Assembly (NCBI GenBank): GCA_024742735.1
Contig: JANSXV010000005.1
Location: 1 to 64,000, forward strand
Length of the DNA stretch: 64,000 nt
Direction: 5' to 3'
Source of the DNA: Alphaproteobacteria bacterium
Lineage (GTDB): Bacteria; Pseudomonadota; Alphaproteobacteria; Caulobacterales; Maricaulaceae
Part shown: positions 63,562 through 64,000 of the stretch, piece after piece
How the letters are laid out: the number at the start of each line of letters is the position of its first letter
Numbering within the stretch: the first letter of the stretch is position 1
Notes under the pieces: model-generated
Told to the model about the DNA's origin: nothing
Seen by the model: only the letters and a program-made list of their open reading frames with translations
Database searches by the model: none
Position numbers and translations under genes: made by a program

Positions 63562-63891
63562 GGGGTGTTCGCCTCCGGTTATTTCGTTCGTGGGCGATGT
63601 ATCCCAAGGCGTTTGCAGAAACCAGTTTGTTCGGGAGCTGAAATGTTTAGGCCCCTTAAAGTTCCGTGCAGAAATGTCGCACGCAGGAGCTATATCTATA
63701 TGTTCATAAAGCTTTTTTGAGGCGACGTTGCAGAGAAGCAACATGCCTTTATGTTTTGCGGTCGCAGCATTATTTGCTTCAGAGACCGCGCCATTTCAGT
63801 GGAGCCTGAGACCCCGCGCAAAAGCGCTGGCGCGGCGAAGGTTAGAGGCCTAAATTCAAACCAGCCTCATCGCGACGGAGACCGTGTTTCG
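63562..63891. other. divergent intergenic region between receptor and MarR gene
   Basis: 330 bp without a coding frame. AT-rich around 63655-63720 and 63740-63780. GTTGC-AGAGAA-GCAAC (63727-63742) is a perfect 5-bp inverted repeat, which could be a regulator site. Promoters of both divergent genes must lie here; no convincing consensus pair was found. Confidence 0.4.
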
Positions 63892-64000
63892 ATGAATGAC
63901 CATGACGATATTCTCATTGCGCTCCGGCGCATCATCCGGGCCGTCGACCTGCATTCCAAGCGACTGGTCAAGGAAACCGGTCTGACCGCGCCGCAGCTGG
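63892..64000 (+). CDS. MarR-family regulator, EctR-like (partial, runs off the window)
   Basis: Only the first 36 codons are in the window: a charged start, then the helix ILIALRRIIRAVDLHSKRLV and KETGLTAPQL. This is the N-terminus of MarR regulators of the type found upstream of ectoine genes (EctR) and of many hyphomonad regulators. GGAG lies 11 nt before the ATG. What it regulates lies outside; the divergent TonB receptor is a candidate. Confidence 0.7.
   Translation, partial: MNDHDDILIALRRIIRAVDLHSKRLVKETGLTAPQL

Noticed and set aside
60880-63720. 946-aa plus-strand frame
   Set aside because: Antisense of the TonB-dependent receptor gene.

Overview
The window reads as chromosomal DNA of a free-living, aerobic, GC-rich alphaproteobacterium. 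The best guess is the Maricaulales (Maricaulaceae/Hyphomonadaceae, Oceanicaulis- or Maricaulis-like). The grounds are protein resemblance judged by eye: a giant NAD-dependent glutamate dehydrogenase, a TonB-dependent receptor followed by a TPR-sulfotransferase, a CnoX that keeps WCGPC, two CspA-type proteins, and GTG/TTG starts with AGGAG-type ribosome sites. No phage, transposase, rRNA or CRISPR was seen. The assignment is inference; no database search was possible.

Layout. 1-2.4 kb: a leftward, probably Zur-controlled zinc cassette (ZIP permease, His-rich ZrgA/DUF2796, DUF3299 protein). 2.5-11 kb: TCA-cycle genes sucC, sucD, sucA and sucB, all leftward, with a lipoprotein gene and a VapBC toxin-antitoxin pair wedged between sucC and sucD. 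11-20 kb: envelope and stress genes (MFS exporter, DoxX-like, PhoD-like lipoprotein, DUF1036, DUF2306, DUF2141, a membrane LytTR regulator, PaiB, peroxiredoxin, TspO, cold-shock protein). 20.2-25.5 kb: a rightward five-gene operon (ABC ATPase, ABC-2 permease, amidohydrolase with a C-terminal beta-sandwich, DesK-type kinase, NarL-type regulator) preceded by a paired operator-like sequence. 25.5-33.3 kb: NAD-GDH, an SDR, a flavoprotein and tRNA-Gly(GCC). 33.4-36.6 kb: ProX, CnoX, Lon-N, Trm112, DUF971. 36.6-41 kb: a second csp, then rbfA-truB-rpsO-pnp. 41-48 kb: an S9 glutamyl-endopeptidase-like peptidase, a second LytTR regulator divergent from an acyltransferase with a 20-bp-period repeat between them, and a His-rich outer-membrane barrel. 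48-50.6 kb: fabI, a fatty-acid desaturase and a low-Mr phosphatase. 50.6-56.6 kb: leuS and a eukaryote-like (type 2) ileS separated by a REP-like palindromic element. 56.8-64 kb: a BCCT transporter, a TPR-sulfotransferase, a TonB-dependent receptor and the 5' end of a MarR/EctR-like gene.

How the parts work together. The suc genes supply 2-oxoglutarate dehydrogenase and succinyl-CoA synthetase, and NAD-GDH feeds 2-oxoglutarate into the cycle. fabI and the desaturase serve membrane lipid composition. The rbfA-pnp group is translation and RNA metabolism. The most promising regulatory observations are the Zur box that appears to redefine the ZIP start, the VapBC insertion that separates sucD from sucC, the tandem operators ahead of the ABC/two-component operon, and the three-copy repeat beside the second LytTR gene. 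No wholly new system can be demonstrated from sequence alone; the ABC-amidohydrolase-two-component operon is the strongest candidate for an under-described module.
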